Origin: CAVVVS01 sp963751355
Lineage (GTDB): Bacteria; Bacteroidota; Ignavibacteria; Ignavibacteriales; Ignavibacteriaceae
Assembly: GCA_963751355.1 (NCBI GenBank)
Contig: CAVVVS010000054.1
Location: forward strand, 1 to 57,854
Reading direction: 5' to 3'
DNA length: 57,854 nucleotides
The position numbers were made by a program, and so were the translations under genes. Under the pieces are notes generated by a model that ran no database searches, was not told the origin of the DNA, and worked only from the letters and a program-made list of their open reading frames with translations. Positions 35,472 to 45,238 of this stretch are shown here, one piece after another. Within the stretch, counting starts at the first letter, position 1. Each line of letters begins with the position of its first letter.

Positions 35472-36851
35472 ATGGAATCAAAACCTTCTTCCTCTTCACA
35501 TTATCCAATTGTTCTAAAAAAAATAAAGTTCATCTTTGATAAATTTGATGAACTTTTAATAAGATTTAAAGCTCCCGGCATATTAAAAAACTCAAGAGTA
35601 TTTTCAGTCATTTTAATTGTTATCATTTTATTACTTGGGTATGTCCTCACCCCAATTTCTTCATCGGCAAATAATGTGCCTGTTTATAAGGTAATTAAGA
35701 ATGAATTATTAATTTCTATAACCGAAAGCGGTGAAATTCGAGCGAAACACTCTATTTCTATTTCGGCACCGCGGGTAAGAGGTAATTTAAAAATTGTTTA
35801 TATGGTTCCCGAAGGTACATACGTAAGTGCCGGTGACACAGTGGTTAAATTCGATCCCACCGAAGCTTTAACAAATCTTAAAGATGCTCAAGCTAAACTT
35901 GAAATTGCATTATCAGATAAAGCTAAAATGATAGCCGATCATAAATCAACCATGACCAAAATGCAGGGTGATTTAAAAAGCGCTGAACTTTCATATGAAC
36001 TCTCAAAATTGAACCTGGAGCAGATGAAATTTGAAGCTTCTATTAAACAACAGGAAGCTAAACTCAATCACCAGAAAAATGAACTGGCATACGCAAAAGC
36101 TAAACAAGATCTGGAATCACAAAAAATAATCCAGAAATCGGAATTGAATAAAGTTGATATTGAAGTACAGCAAAAGCGAACCGATCTTGAAAGAGCAAAA
36201 CGCGATTTAGCCGCATTAACACTTACTGCACCGACCGAAGGGCTTGTTGTTTATGAGAACAATTGGAGTACCGGCAGGAAAATGGCAATAGGCGACACTC
36301 CATGGCCGGGGATGACCGTTATAAGTCTTCCCGATCTTTCTTCGATGGAAAGCGTAACTTATGTTAATGAAGTTGATGTGAGCAGAGTGAAAAAAGGATT
36401 AAATGTTCTTGTTAAACTCGATGCATTTCAGGATAGTACGTTTCCGGGAGTAATTTCCTCCGTTGCATCTTTAGGAAAGGACAAAGACAGAAATTCAAAA
36501 ATTAAAGTTTTTGAAATTGATGTAGATATAAAATCACAGTCATCTATTTTAAAACCGGGAATGACTACCAGTAATAAAATTATAGTAAATAAAATTCCTA
36601 ATGTAATGTTTGTTCCGCAGGAATCGGTATTTGAAAAGGGAAACGAAAAAATTGTTTATGTTAAAAACGGCTCCGGGTTTGATGAAAAGGACGTTTCCGT
36701 CGGTGAAAAGAGTGAAAATTATATCGTTATTACTAAAGGAATAAATCCCGGTGATGAGGTTGCACTGAGAGATCCCAATATAAAACTAGACGGGACCGAA
36801 ACACCCGGTGAAAAACCAGCTTCCGTTCAAATGCCTTCTTCGGTAAATTAA
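35472..36851 (+). CDS. Efflux periplasmic adaptor (HlyD/MFP family)
   Basis: 459 residues. A single N-terminal membrane helix (about 43-62, VFSVILIVIILLLGYVLTPI) anchors it. A lipoyl/barrel-sandwich half-motif follows (VKNELLISITESGEIRAKHSI, VYMVPEGTYVSAGDTVVKFDP), then a long coiled coil (about 130-250, rich in K/Q/E/L). The second half-lipoyl (LTAPTEGLVVYENN) and beta-barrel complete the fold. It bridges an inner-membrane transporter to a TolC-type outer-membrane channel. First gene of a three-gene efflux operon; its TAA abuts the next ATG. Confidence 0.92.
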   Translation: MESKPSSSSHYPIVLKKIKFIFDKFDELLIRFKAPGILKNSRVFSVILIVIILLLGYVLTPISSSANNVPVYKVIKNELLISITESGEIRAKHSISISAPRVRGNLKIVYMVPEGTYVSAGDTVVKFDPTEALTNLKDAQAKLEIALSDKAKMIADHKSTMTKMQGDLKSAELSYELSKLNLEQMKFEASIKQQEAKLNHQKNELAYAKAKQDLESQKIIQKSELNKVDIEVQQKRTDLERAKRDLAALTLTAPTEGLVVYENNWSTGRKMAIGDTPWPGMTVISLPDLSSMESVTYVNEVDVSRVKKGLNVLVKLDAFQDSTFPGVISSVASLGKDKDRNSKIKVFEIDVDIKSQSSILKPGMTTSNKIIVNKIPNVMFVPQESVFEKGNEKIVYVKNGSGFDEKDVSVGEKSENYIVITKGINPGDEVALRDPNIKLDGTETPGEKPASVQMPSSVN

Positions 36852-38144
36852 ATGAAAAAATCTGAATCTTTCATAATCGGTATAAAAGGACTACAATCAA
36901 ATAAATTACGTGCTGCATTAACTACATTGGGAATTGTGTTCGGGGTTGCGGCAGTAATTGCTATGATGTCTATCGGCGAAGGCGCTAAAGAGGAAACTTT
37001 AGCCCAAATTGAATTGATGGGTACAAATAACATAATTATAAAACAAATTGCCGTTAAGCAAAATAATAAATCTGCAAAAACATCTTTTTCTCCGGGATTA
37101 ACTTTAGATGACGCGCGTTCCATAAAAGAATTGGACCCTCTTATTGAATTTGTTACACCGCAGCGTGAAAAAGACTCGCGCTTAACGTACAAATCACGTG
37201 TGCTTGATATAAAATTAATCGGAACAACTCCCGAATACCCCGCCACATTCAATTCCAAAATTTATGCTGGTTCATTCTTAATGAAATATCATCTTCAGGA
37301 TTTCTCAAATGTATGTGTAATCGGTTACGGCATAAAAGAAAAACTGTTCAAGTTTGAAAATCCGATAAATAAAAAAATCAAAATTGATGATCAGTGGTTT
37401 GATATAATCGGCGTTACCGCTCCCAAGAATATTTCTACTGCAGGAAATGATATTGCCGAAGTGAGAGATTTCAATGATGAAGTTTACATCCCTATTACCA
37501 CAATAATGTATAAAATGGCAAAAACGGAGGAAAATGGTCCGAACATTATTTTTTATTCGCCGGGTCAGCAGAAACCTGCAAATGTTGTTGACAGGAAATC
37601 AATCGATGAATTAACTGCAAAAGTAAAAAATTCAGACGAACTAAAAGAAGCGGCTTATTTAGTTGCAAGAATTTTGAAACGGAGACACTACGGGGTTAAA
37701 GATTATCAGATAGTGCTTCCCGAAGAATTACTGGCACAAAAACAAAAAACACAGAGAATTTTTAATGTGGTAATGGGAGCTATTGCGGGAATTTCCCTTC
37801 TTGTCGGTGGTATCGGAATAATGAACATAATGCTGGCTAATATATTAGAAAGAACCCGTGAGATTGGTATTAGAAGAGCAGTGGGAGCTACCAAATCTGA
37901 TATTTTAAATCAGTTTCTTTACGAAGCATTGACAATAAGTATTGCCGGAGGCTTTATAGGAATAATAACCGGGTTCATACTAACTTCTCTTATATCGACC
38001 TATGCTCAATGGACTACCGTAATTTCACCGTTTTCTATAGTACTTGCTTTTGTTGTTTCCGTTGCAACGGGAATAATTTTTGGAATTTATCCTGCAAAAA
38101 AAGCTGCTGAAAAAAATCCAATAGAATCTTTAAGATATGAATAA
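36852..38144 (+). CDS. MacB-like ABC transporter permease (FtsX domain)
   Basis: 430 residues: first membrane helix (LRAALTTLGIVFGVAAVIAMMSIG) with the MacB-PCD periplasmic domain (about 45-265). Then an FtsX domain with three helices: ISLLVGGIGIMNIMLANILERTREIGIRRAVGATKSDIL is the hallmark, ending YPAKKAAEKNPIESLRYE. MacB-type permeases couple cytoplasmic ATP hydrolysis to extrusion through adaptor and TolC without transporting through the membrane themselves. There is no ATPase domain in this protein or in the operon, so the partner ATPase must be encoded elsewhere. Confidence 0.93.
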   Translation: MKKSESFIIGIKGLQSNKLRAALTTLGIVFGVAAVIAMMSIGEGAKEETLAQIELMGTNNIIIKQIAVKQNNKSAKTSFSPGLTLDDARSIKELDPLIEFVTPQREKDSRLTYKSRVLDIKLIGTTPEYPATFNSKIYAGSFLMKYHLQDFSNVCVIGYGIKEKLFKFENPINKKIKIDDQWFDIIGVTAPKNISTAGNDIAEVRDFNDEVYIPITTIMYKMAKTEENGPNIIFYSPGQQKPANVVDRKSIDELTAKVKNSDELKEAAYLVARILKRRHYGVKDYQIVLPEELLAQKQKTQRIFNVVMGAIAGISLLVGGIGIMNIMLANILERTREIGIRRAVGATKSDILNQFLYEALTISIAGGFIGIITGFILTSLISTYAQWTTVISPFSIVLAFVVSVATGIIFGIYPAKKAAEKNPIESLRYE

Positions 38145-38227
38145 CGAGGAAACAACCGGATTTACTTCAAATTCGGATTATCACCATTTTAAGTTGTTTG
38201 TAAAATTTAATATTGAGGGTAACATTC

Positions 38228-39667
38228 ATGAACTTTATCCGTGTTCTTTTAATCTGCGTGTTTCTATTTGCCAACATATCATTTGCACAAAAAATACTAA
38301 CTCTTAAAGACGCAATTTCAATAGCACTCAATAAAAGTTTCGGGATAAAATCCGCCGAGTTCTCCCTTGAAAGTTCACAGAAAATGCTAGAATCAATTAA
38401 GCTAGGTTTAAGAACTTCTGTAAATATGGAATTTGACTTACCGAGGTATGCAAGAACTTTATCAAGTGAATTCAATCCTCAAACCGGTACCGAACAATTT
38501 TTTGAAGTTGGTTATACAACTTTTGAAAGCAGGCTATATTTTACACAGCCTATCATATATACTAACGGTACTTTTTCACTCGTCGGCTCACTCTGGAAAA
38601 GAGATCAATTCAGTGCACAAAGCACCATTCCGCCCGATTATTATTCGAACTTAAGCCTGCATCTCTCGCAGCCCTTGTTTACATTTAATAGCCAAAAAAC
38701 TAATCTGCAAAGGGCTGAAATTAATCTGCAAAAATCAGAAAGAAATTACACCGATGCCGAAAAGGGAGTTATTTATAATGTAACCGCAAATTTTTATCAA
38801 TTATACCAGGCAAAAAAACAAGTTGAAATTGCCGAAGAAAAAGTTAAACAAACGCAGGAGTCCTATAATACCGCGCTTAATAAATTTAAAGCCGGATTGA
38901 TTGCACAGGTGGAAGCTTTGCAGCTGGAAGTTGATTTAGCTTCCAGCAAAAATGATTTGTTGAACGCACAGCGAAATTATACCGATGCAAAAAATAATTT
39001 TAAATTGCTGATAGGAATTGATCTGGATGAAAACATTGATGTATCTGCAAAACTTGAATACAAACCTCTTGATGTCGATCTGCAGACAGCAATCAAGTAT
39101 GCACTTGCAAACCGTACCGATCTAATGAATGACAAATCCGATATTGATTTAAAAAGTCTTTCGGTTGAAGAAGTTGACTCAAAAGGAAATATCAGCGCAC
39201 TTTTAACGGCTAATTACGGTATAAACAAAAACGATAATAAATTTGTAGATATTTTTCATGCCTTTGCAGAAGACAGAAGTCTTACCTTAACCTTAAAAGT
39301 TCCCATAATTGATTGGGGTCAAAATAACAAACAGGTAGAATCCGCTGAGGCGGATTTAAAATTAGCGAAACTGTCATATAACTACCAGGAAGAAGAAATC
39401 AAAAATGAAATTACCGCTATTGTTAACAAGATAAAATCTGCCAAGGCAAGAGTGGAAGTACTAAGTAAAAGTGTGGAACTCGCGCAAAAAAGTTACAACA
39501 TAAGTCTATCAAGATTCGAGTCCGGCACTATCACCAGTTTCGACCTTTCCCAGATGCAGCTAAGGTTAACCGATGCCAAAATAAACAGCCTAAGCGCATT
39601 AATTGATTATGAATTAGCAGTCGCAGATCTCTCCCGGAAAACTCTTCATGATTACGAAAAAAATTAA
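38228..39667 (+). CDS. TolC-family outer-membrane efflux protein
   Basis: 479 residues from the ATG at 38228, which has TTGAGGG upstream; earlier in-frame starts are not needed. Signal peptide (FIRVLLICVFLFANISFAQ), then the two OEP repeats of paired helices and beta strands: LTLKDAISIALNKSFGIKSAEFSLESS, SLHLSQPLFTFN, and in the second half SLTLTLKVPIIDWGQNNKQVESAEADLKLAK. It forms the outer-membrane exit duct of the efflux pump encoded with the two genes upstream (84-base gap). The leading gap could carry a secondary promoter, but none is evident. Confidence 0.93.
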   Translation: MNFIRVLLICVFLFANISFAQKILTLKDAISIALNKSFGIKSAEFSLESSQKMLESIKLGLRTSVNMEFDLPRYARTLSSEFNPQTGTEQFFEVGYTTFESRLYFTQPIIYTNGTFSLVGSLWKRDQFSAQSTIPPDYYSNLSLHLSQPLFTFNSQKTNLQRAEINLQKSERNYTDAEKGVIYNVTANFYQLYQAKKQVEIAEEKVKQTQESYNTALNKFKAGLIAQVEALQLEVDLASSKNDLLNAQRNYTDAKNNFKLLIGIDLDENIDVSAKLEYKPLDVDLQTAIKYALANRTDLMNDKSDIDLKSLSVEEVDSKGNISALLTANYGINKNDNKFVDIFHAFAEDRSLTLTLKVPIIDWGQNNKQVESAEADLKLAKLSYNYQEEEIKNEITAIVNKIKSAKARVEVLSKSVELAQKSYNISLSRFESGTITSFDLSQMQLRLTDAKINSLSALIDYELAVADLSRKTLHDYEKN

Positions 39668-39894
39668 TTTGATTTAACCCTAAAAATATAGTTTAACATT
39701 GAGTGTTTTCTCGATGCTTCACGCTTCCTAATTTTTACAATATAGCAAGATCAATAGTCCGTACAACAAAAATATCTAAATTTATTAATTTTGTCCCAAT
39801 TAAAATTTATCACCATAAAAATATTTTTTTAGAGAATACTTCTGTATAATTTACAGCCTATTAATTTTTATTTCACTCAATTTTGATATAAAAT

Positions 39895-41028
39895 TTGAAA
39901 GAGAAAAAGCGCTTTATATTTGTAGATTTACTTCGGGGATGGGCATTACTCGTAATGATTGAAGTCCACGTATTTAATTCAATGCTCATGCCTTCCTTAA
40001 AACAGACCGGCTGGTTTCAGGTATTGAATTATGTAAATGGATTGGTAGCTCCTGCTTTTTTATTTGTTTCGGGTTTCGCGTTTATGTTGTCCACAAAAAA
40101 TGACACCGCGGAACTCCGGAAATTCGGCAGTAGGTTTTGGAAAAAATTAGGAAGAATTACTCTTGTTTTTTTAGCCGGTTACTCATTACATCTTCCCATA
40201 CTTTCTCTCAGAAGAATGATTAATTATTATAGTTATGATGTCATTCTTCGTTTTTATAATGTTGATATATTGCAGTGTATTGCAGCAGGTCTTTTAATCC
40301 TGCTGGTTTTAAAACTTATTATCAAATCGAATCAAACATACAATAGAATTATCTTTGCTCTTATTTTTATAGTTATTTTTCTTTCACCGGCAGCCTACAG
40401 TATAAATTGGGGAAAGTTTTTGCCGGTTCCTTTTGCGGCATACTTAAATAATAACTACGGATCATTTTTCCCTCTTTTTCCATGGCTGGCATTCTTGTTT
40501 GCCGGGGCGGTCACTTCATATTTTTATTTGAATGCAAGAGAGAAAAACAACGAGAAAAAATTTGTTTTAAATCTCAGCATTGCCGGCTTAGCTTTTACCG
40601 TTTTGGGAAAATTTTTCCTGTCAGGTATTTTCCCGGTATCTTTTCAAATGATAAGACCTCATCCTGCTTTTGTAATTCTGCGATTGGGATTAGTTTTATT
40701 ACTTCTGGGTGTATGCTGGTATTACTCCGATTTTAGGGACACAAAACGTTCATTTGTACTAGACGTTGGCAGGGAATCGTTATTAGTTTACTGGCTGCAC
40801 CTTCAAATTATATACAGAATTTTTTGGAACGGAAATAGTGTCGTATCATTAGTAAATCAAAGTTTCAGTATTACGGAAGCAATTATTTTTACGCTTCTAT
40901 TGGCAGCTATCATGGTGCCGGTTGCCAGGCTTTGGGGAAACTTTAAGAAAAAGTATCGTGAAATAACGGCAAAATTTACTCTTGCTTTAGTAAGCTTGTG
41001 CGTAATAATTTTTTTAATCGGGTTTTAG
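39895..41028 (+). CDS. HGSNAT-like/DUF1624 membrane acyltransferase
   Basis: 377 residues with about ten membrane helices. It begins (TTG start, no clear Shine-Dalgarno) MKEKKRFIFVDLLRGWALLVMI. Here F/V-D-x-x-R-G is the family opening of heparan-alpha-glucosaminide N-acetyltransferase-like proteins; EVHVFNSM continues it. The bulk is hydrophobic, ending near FKKKYREITAKFTLALVSLC. Related proteins transfer acetyl groups across a membrane to sugars. No adjacent gene hints at a substrate. Confidence 0.8.
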   Translation: MKEKKRFIFVDLLRGWALLVMIEVHVFNSMLMPSLKQTGWFQVLNYVNGLVAPAFLFVSGFAFMLSTKNDTAELRKFGSRFWKKLGRITLVFLAGYSLHLPILSLRRMINYYSYDVILRFYNVDILQCIAAGLLILLVLKLIIKSNQTYNRIIFALIFIVIFLSPAAYSINWGKFLPVPFAAYLNNNYGSFFPLFPWLAFLFAGAVTSYFYLNAREKNNEKKFVLNLSIAGLAFTVLGKFFLSGIFPVSFQMIRPHPAFVILRLGLVLLLLGVCWYYSDFRDTKRSFVLDVGRESLLVYWLHLQIIYRIFWNGNSVVSLVNQSFSITEAIIFTLLLAAIMVPVARLWGNFKKKYREITAKFTLALVSLCVIIFLIGF

Positions 41029-41163
41029 AGCAGTTCATCTTTAAATAAAAATAATTTGAATTATTGCACATTAATTAATATTCGGCTAACATCTGATTTA
41101 TGAATAATATTTTTTTAGAAATTGTCCTTGTGTGTTAAGTTTTAATAGGCCAAACCAGAACCG
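41029..41163. other. Spacer before the mgsA remnant
   Basis: AT-rich; no gene or terminator recognised. With the remnant and the following spacer, the stretch 41029-41705 has no intact gene. Confidence 0.4.
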
Positions 41164-41424
41164 TTAGTCAACAAGAAAATTTCCTTTTTCAGCTTTCTTA
41201 ATTCTCTCCTTGTAATCGATAATCTCTCTTTCATACTCGGAAGACATCAAGGCAGAAGAAATAATAAAATCTGCAGAAGATCCATTACATGCGACAGGAA
41301 TATTATAAACAACTGTACTTCTTAATAAAGCTTTTATATCAGAATCATGCGGCAGTGGTTCAAGCGGATCCTAAAAGAAAATAACGAAATCAATTTTTTC
41401 TTCGGCAATATTTGCACTTACCTA
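41164..41424 (-). pseudogene. mgsA: Methylglyoxal synthase remnant (C-terminal half, internal stop)
   Basis: The minus strand reads IAEEKIDFVIFF, a stop, then DPLEPLPHDSDIKALLRSTV, VYNIPVACNGSSADFIISS and a charged tail ending FLVD-stop. This matches methylglyoxal synthase (IAEGKID...FFWDPLEPQPHDPDVKALLR... NIPVACN). A TAG stands where the family has TGG (Trp). The N-terminal half, including the catalytic Asp, is absent: upstream of about 41,424 the frame meets a stop and no family sequence is seen. The enzyme would convert dihydroxyacetone phosphate to methylglyoxal; here it cannot function. Confidence 0.8.
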
Positions 41425-41705
41425 TTGTAAACAAACCCTTTGAGTTAACTTTATATTAAATCGAACTGGGGAATTGATTTATGCTGTTAATTGTTAATGT
41501 CCACAATTTAAAGATTGTCGTTGAAAAACAATTATTCTCTTGCTTCTTATTTAATAGAGATTATCTTCGGTATAAGAATTTAAACATTCCTTATTCTCGT
41601 TATCTCTTGGCGGAATGAGATTACGAACATTCGATGATTCCAAATATTTCATTTTTCTTATCCTGATAAATAACTATCAATTAAATCAATTCATAGGAGG
41701 CTTCT

Positions 41706-42227
41706 ATGTTTTACCGCGGGTTAAAATATTTTCTATTACTATGTATTGTTAGCATACCGGTAACAAAAAATCTTGCTCAAGATGATATGAGCAATATGAA
41801 AGCTGAAGTGCAAAAATGGAATGACAATTTTGCAAAGGCAATGATGAACGGAGATGATGAAAAACTTCTTTCTATGTATGCCGATGATGCATACAGTTTG
41901 CCCAGTTACTCACCGATGGTCGAAGGTAAAAATGCTCTAAAAAAAGCCATGATGATGGATAAAGAATCCGGCAACAAGATGACCGAATTCAAGCTTGAAA
42001 CACTGGATGTTTTCGGCAGCGGTAATCTTCTTGTAGAAGTGGGGAAATACCATTTGACTATGGAAATGAAAAATATGAGAGATCCTTACCATGATATGGG
42101 TAAGTATGTAACTATCTATGAAAAACAAGCGGACGGAAGCTATAAAATAAAAGCCGATATATGGAACACGGACACAAACCCCTGGAAAATGATGGAAAAA
42201 GAAGGAGATGAAGGGGACGAGCAGTAA
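41706..42227 (+). CDS. Secreted DUF4440/SnoaL-like protein
   Basis: 173 residues: signal peptide (YFLLLCIVSIPVTKNLAQ), then a DUF4440/NTF2-like cone fold: WNDNFAKAMMNGDDEKLLSMYADDAYSLP and the closing MGKYVTIYEKQADGSYKIKADIWNTD are characteristic. AGGAGG lies 7 bases before the ATG. Such domains are steroid isomerase-like or serve as small ligand-binding proteins; no catalytic residues can be assigned. A terminator follows. Confidence 0.85.
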   Translation: MFYRGLKYFLLLCIVSIPVTKNLAQDDMSNMKAEVQKWNDNFAKAMMNGDDEKLLSMYADDAYSLPSYSPMVEGKNALKKAMMMDKESGNKMTEFKLETLDVFGSGNLLVEVGKYHLTMEMKNMRDPYHDMGKYVTIYEKQADGSYKIKADIWNTDTNPWKMMEKEGDEGDEQ

Positions 42228-42242
42228 TTAATTTTTATCCAC

Positions 42243-42275
42243 GAGGCTATCCAATTTTGGATAGCCTCATACTTT
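42243..42275. terminator. Terminator between convergent DUF4440 and SRPBCC genes
   Basis: GAGGCTATCC and GGATAGCCTC form a perfect 10-bp stem with an AATTTT loop; T-run on the plus side a few bases later. The SRPBCC gene ends within the right arm. Confidence 0.85.
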
Positions 42276-42734
42276 TTTCATCCCGAATTTTTGCTCGATA
42301 ATTTTTCTCCTGTAATCAAATATCTCACGTAATTTTTTCTTTACGATAAAATCGTTGATTACGTTTGCTGTTATTCCGCCGTACAATGCGTATGTCACTA
42401 TATCGCTCATTCCCACCCCGCGGTTTGTTTGTTTGAACTTATGCTCGTGATGCCAAAATTTATACGGTCCGAACCTCTGTTCATCGATAAACATAATCGG
42501 CTCATTAACATGAGTTATTTCCGTAACCCAAGTTAAAGGGAATTTTAATACGGGACTAACAGTGTAATCAATTATCATCCCTGCATAAATTTTTTCGTTT
42601 AATTTTGTTTTGATTTTGAAATTAAGTTGGGGCGGTGTAATTAAACTTAAATTATTTGGATTAGAAAAAAATGTCCATGCGTCGCTAATATTCATAGGTA
42701 AAATTTGATTTGCCTCGAATCGATAAATTTTCAT
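42267..42734 (-). CDS. SRPBCC family protein (ligand-binding)
   Basis: 155 residues: a START/SRPBCC-like protein opening KIYRFEANQILPMNISDAWTF and FFSNPNNLSLITPPQLNFKI, then VTEITHVNEPIMFIDEQRFGPYKFWHHEHKF and GVGMSDIVTYAL. This is the subfamily often annotated 'cell division inhibitor/SulA-like' or CoxG-like, for which binding of a hydrophobic ligand is presumed; no activity is established. Stop lies inside the shared terminator. Confidence 0.85.
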   Translation of the reverse strand: MKIYRFEANQILPMNISDAWTFFSNPNNLSLITPPQLNFKIKTKLNEKIYAGMIIDYTVSPVLKFPLTWVTEITHVNEPIMFIDEQRFGPYKFWHHEHKFKQTNRGVGMSDIVTYALYGGITANVINDFIVKKKLREIFDYRRKIIEQKFGMKKV

Positions 42735-43068
42735 ACTTCCGGATTATATTATTTTATTAAACACTCTTCATTAACAAGGAAAATGGAAATAAAATTCCAA
42801 GCTGCGGAAATTAATTATACACATTTCTGCCTGCTTTAATTAACTGTTTTTAATATCAAAATTTACTTACGTCAGGGGTAGCTCTGTAAAAACCTAGCTA
42901 AAAGATTATTTGGAATTATAATCGAGATTGTTGCGATGGAGTAAAAATTATTTTATATTATAACAACATAGCGGATCAAATATCGAATAAACTCATTCCG
43001 AAATTACAGCAAAAGTTAAAAGTTTCTTTTTTATTTCCCCTTATCCAATTATTAAACTGGGTAATATA
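42735..43068. other. Non-coding region, nothing recognised
   Basis: 334 AT-rich bases between divergent genes; no repeats or operators recognised. Confidence 0.4.
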
Positions 43069-44991
43069 ATGGTTGACAATATTAAGAATCTATCGGGTAA
43101 TATGGAAGAAGATTCCGAAATAAGAGCAATTTTGGAGGGAACATCTTCTGCAACAGGCGCCGAGTTTTTTAACGCTCTCGTCAAGAATTTATGCAAAATT
43201 CTAAAAACTAAAGGAGCATGGATTACTGAGTATTTAGAAGAAATACGATTTCTTCGTGCAAGGGCTTTTTGGTATGATGACCGATGGATTGAAGGATTCG
43301 GATACAAAATAGATGGAACCCCGTGTGAAGATGTTATTGAAAAATCACAATTTGTTCACATCAAAGAAAATGTTGCAGAATTATTCCCTGATGGTCCTGA
43401 GTTCGGATTGAATATAATTAGTTATATGGGTGCGCCGTTATTAAATATTAACGGTCAAACGCTTGGTCTTCTAGGTGTAATTGATGATAAACCGATGCCG
43501 GAAAAACCTAACAACGAAACTATATTCCACATTTTTGCTTCCCGGGCTACTGCAGAAATGCAAAGGCTTCAAGCCGAAAAGGAAGTTGAGGAAAAAGAAA
43601 ATAAACTCCGACGGTTGGTCAATAGTGTTATGGATTGTATTATTGAACTGGATAAAAATTTCATAATTACATTTATCAATCCGGCAGGATTAAAATTGTT
43701 TAAATGCAAATTGGATGAAATAATAGGTAATTGCTTCCTGAACCTGCTATCGAAAAAAGGTAAAAAGATTTTCGAAAGCTCCATTAAAGATTTAGAGAGA
43801 ATGCCTCAGGGCGAAAAGTATATCTGGATTACCGACAGTCTAAACATTTGTTGTAAGAATGGAGTTGTTTTTCCATCAGAAGCCACTGTATCTCAACATG
43901 ATATGAACAATGAAATTTTCTATACGGTGATTCTGAGAAATACTAATGATAAACTTGAAGCCGAAAATAAAATTCATTCTCTTGAACTTGAAGCCGAATA
44001 CTTAAAAGAGGAATTAAAATTACTAAATAATTTTGATGAAATAATTGGTCAAAGTAGACCGATTATGAAGTTGCTTCATGAAGTAAACCTGGTAGCTAAA
44101 ACCGACTCAACTGTTTTAATATCTGGTGAAACAGGAACAGGCAAAGAATTAGTAGCAAGAGCAATTCATTCAGCAGGCAGCAGAAAAAATAATCCTTTAA
44201 TAAAAGTAAATTGTTCGGCTATTCCTTCTTCTCTTATTGAAAGTGAATTTTTCGGACATATTCCCGGGGCTTTTACCGGTGCAACAAAAAGAAGAATCGG
44301 CAGATTCGAATTGGCAGACGACGGAACAATTTTTTTGGATGAGATTGGGGATTTACATTTAGATTTGCAGTCTAAATTACTTCGTGTTCTGCAGGAAGGG
44401 GAGTTCGAACCTATAGGCAGCTCGGAAACAAAGAAGGTCGATGTTAGAGTTATTGTTGCGACTAACCGGGATCTTGGAGAAGAAATTAGAATGGGAAGAT
44501 TTAGAGAAGATTTGTTTTACCGATTGAATGTTTACCCGATCACCGTTCCGCCGCTGCGGGAAAGAGGAAGCGACATAATAAAATTGGCAAATGAATTTCT
44601 GAAAAGGTCTTCGAAAATGTTGGGCATGAACATCCCTGTTATACCTGAACAAACTAAAAAAAAATTATTAACATACAATTGGCCTGGCAATGTACGCGAA
44701 CTTCAAAATGTAATTGAAAGAGCTGTCATCACATCAAAAGATGGTAAATTAAATTTTGATATTATTCCTGCCGGAGGTTCTAAATTTGATGAGTATCCTG
44801 TTAATAAAGATGACGAAACTAAAAAAATATTGTCTCAGAAAGAACTAATAAACTTGGAAAAAGAAAATATTAAGCGTGCTTTAGATTCGACCAACTGGAA
44901 GATATCGGGAGAAAACGGAGCTGCAAAATTATTAGGCATGCCCCCAACTACGCTGAATTCAAAAATTAAATCAATGAAAATTAAAAAATAG
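43069..44991 (+). CDS. Sigma54-dependent transcriptional activator (GAF-PAS-AAA-HTH)
   Basis: 640 residues. A GAF-like domain (about 10-170) and a PAS domain (about 180-300) precede the AAA+ core (about 335-565): Walker A GETGTGKE near residue 352, GAFTGA at about 400 (the sigma54 contact loop), Walker B FLDEIGD, and the LLRVLQEGEFEPIG and YNWPGNVRELQN motifs. A Fis-type helix-turn-helix (GAAKLLGMPPTTLNSKIK) ends it. It activates RpoN promoters in response to a signal sensed by the GAF/PAS part; targets are unknown. No partner kinase is adjacent, so direct sensing as in FhlA is more likely than phosphorylation. Confidence 0.94.
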   Translation: MVDNIKNLSGNMEEDSEIRAILEGTSSATGAEFFNALVKNLCKILKTKGAWITEYLEEIRFLRARAFWYDDRWIEGFGYKIDGTPCEDVIEKSQFVHIKENVAELFPDGPEFGLNIISYMGAPLLNINGQTLGLLGVIDDKPMPEKPNNETIFHIFASRATAEMQRLQAEKEVEEKENKLRRLVNSVMDCIIELDKNFIITFINPAGLKLFKCKLDEIIGNCFLNLLSKKGKKIFESSIKDLERMPQGEKYIWITDSLNICCKNGVVFPSEATVSQHDMNNEIFYTVILRNTNDKLEAENKIHSLELEAEYLKEELKLLNNFDEIIGQSRPIMKLLHEVNLVAKTDSTVLISGETGTGKELVARAIHSAGSRKNNPLIKVNCSAIPSSLIESEFFGHIPGAFTGATKRRIGRFELADDGTIFLDEIGDLHLDLQSKLLRVLQEGEFEPIGSSETKKVDVRVIVATNRDLGEEIRMGRFREDLFYRLNVYPITVPPLRERGSDIIKLANEFLKRSSKMLGMNIPVIPEQTKKKLLTYNWPGNVRELQNVIERAVITSKDGKLNFDIIPAGGSKFDEYPVNKDDETKKILSQKELINLEKENIKRALDSTNWKISGENGAAKLLGMPPTTLNSKIKSMKIKK

Positions 44992-45238
44992 TTGAATTCG
45001 GCATTGTGTGCACAAAGTCTACCATTCCTTTTTATTCAAAAATTTTCATTTAAACTTCTAAGTCTCTTCATCAAATTTCGTAATTTCCACTCTCGAAAAT
45101 TCGTCATTTACGAAATCTCGTAATCCACAACTCAAATATTTATTCCAATTATCTGATAAAAACGATTCTTTATTTAATTGATGCATATGGCATAATGTAT
45201 GCATTTCTATAATTGCAGAGGTTATTATATCTATTCAT

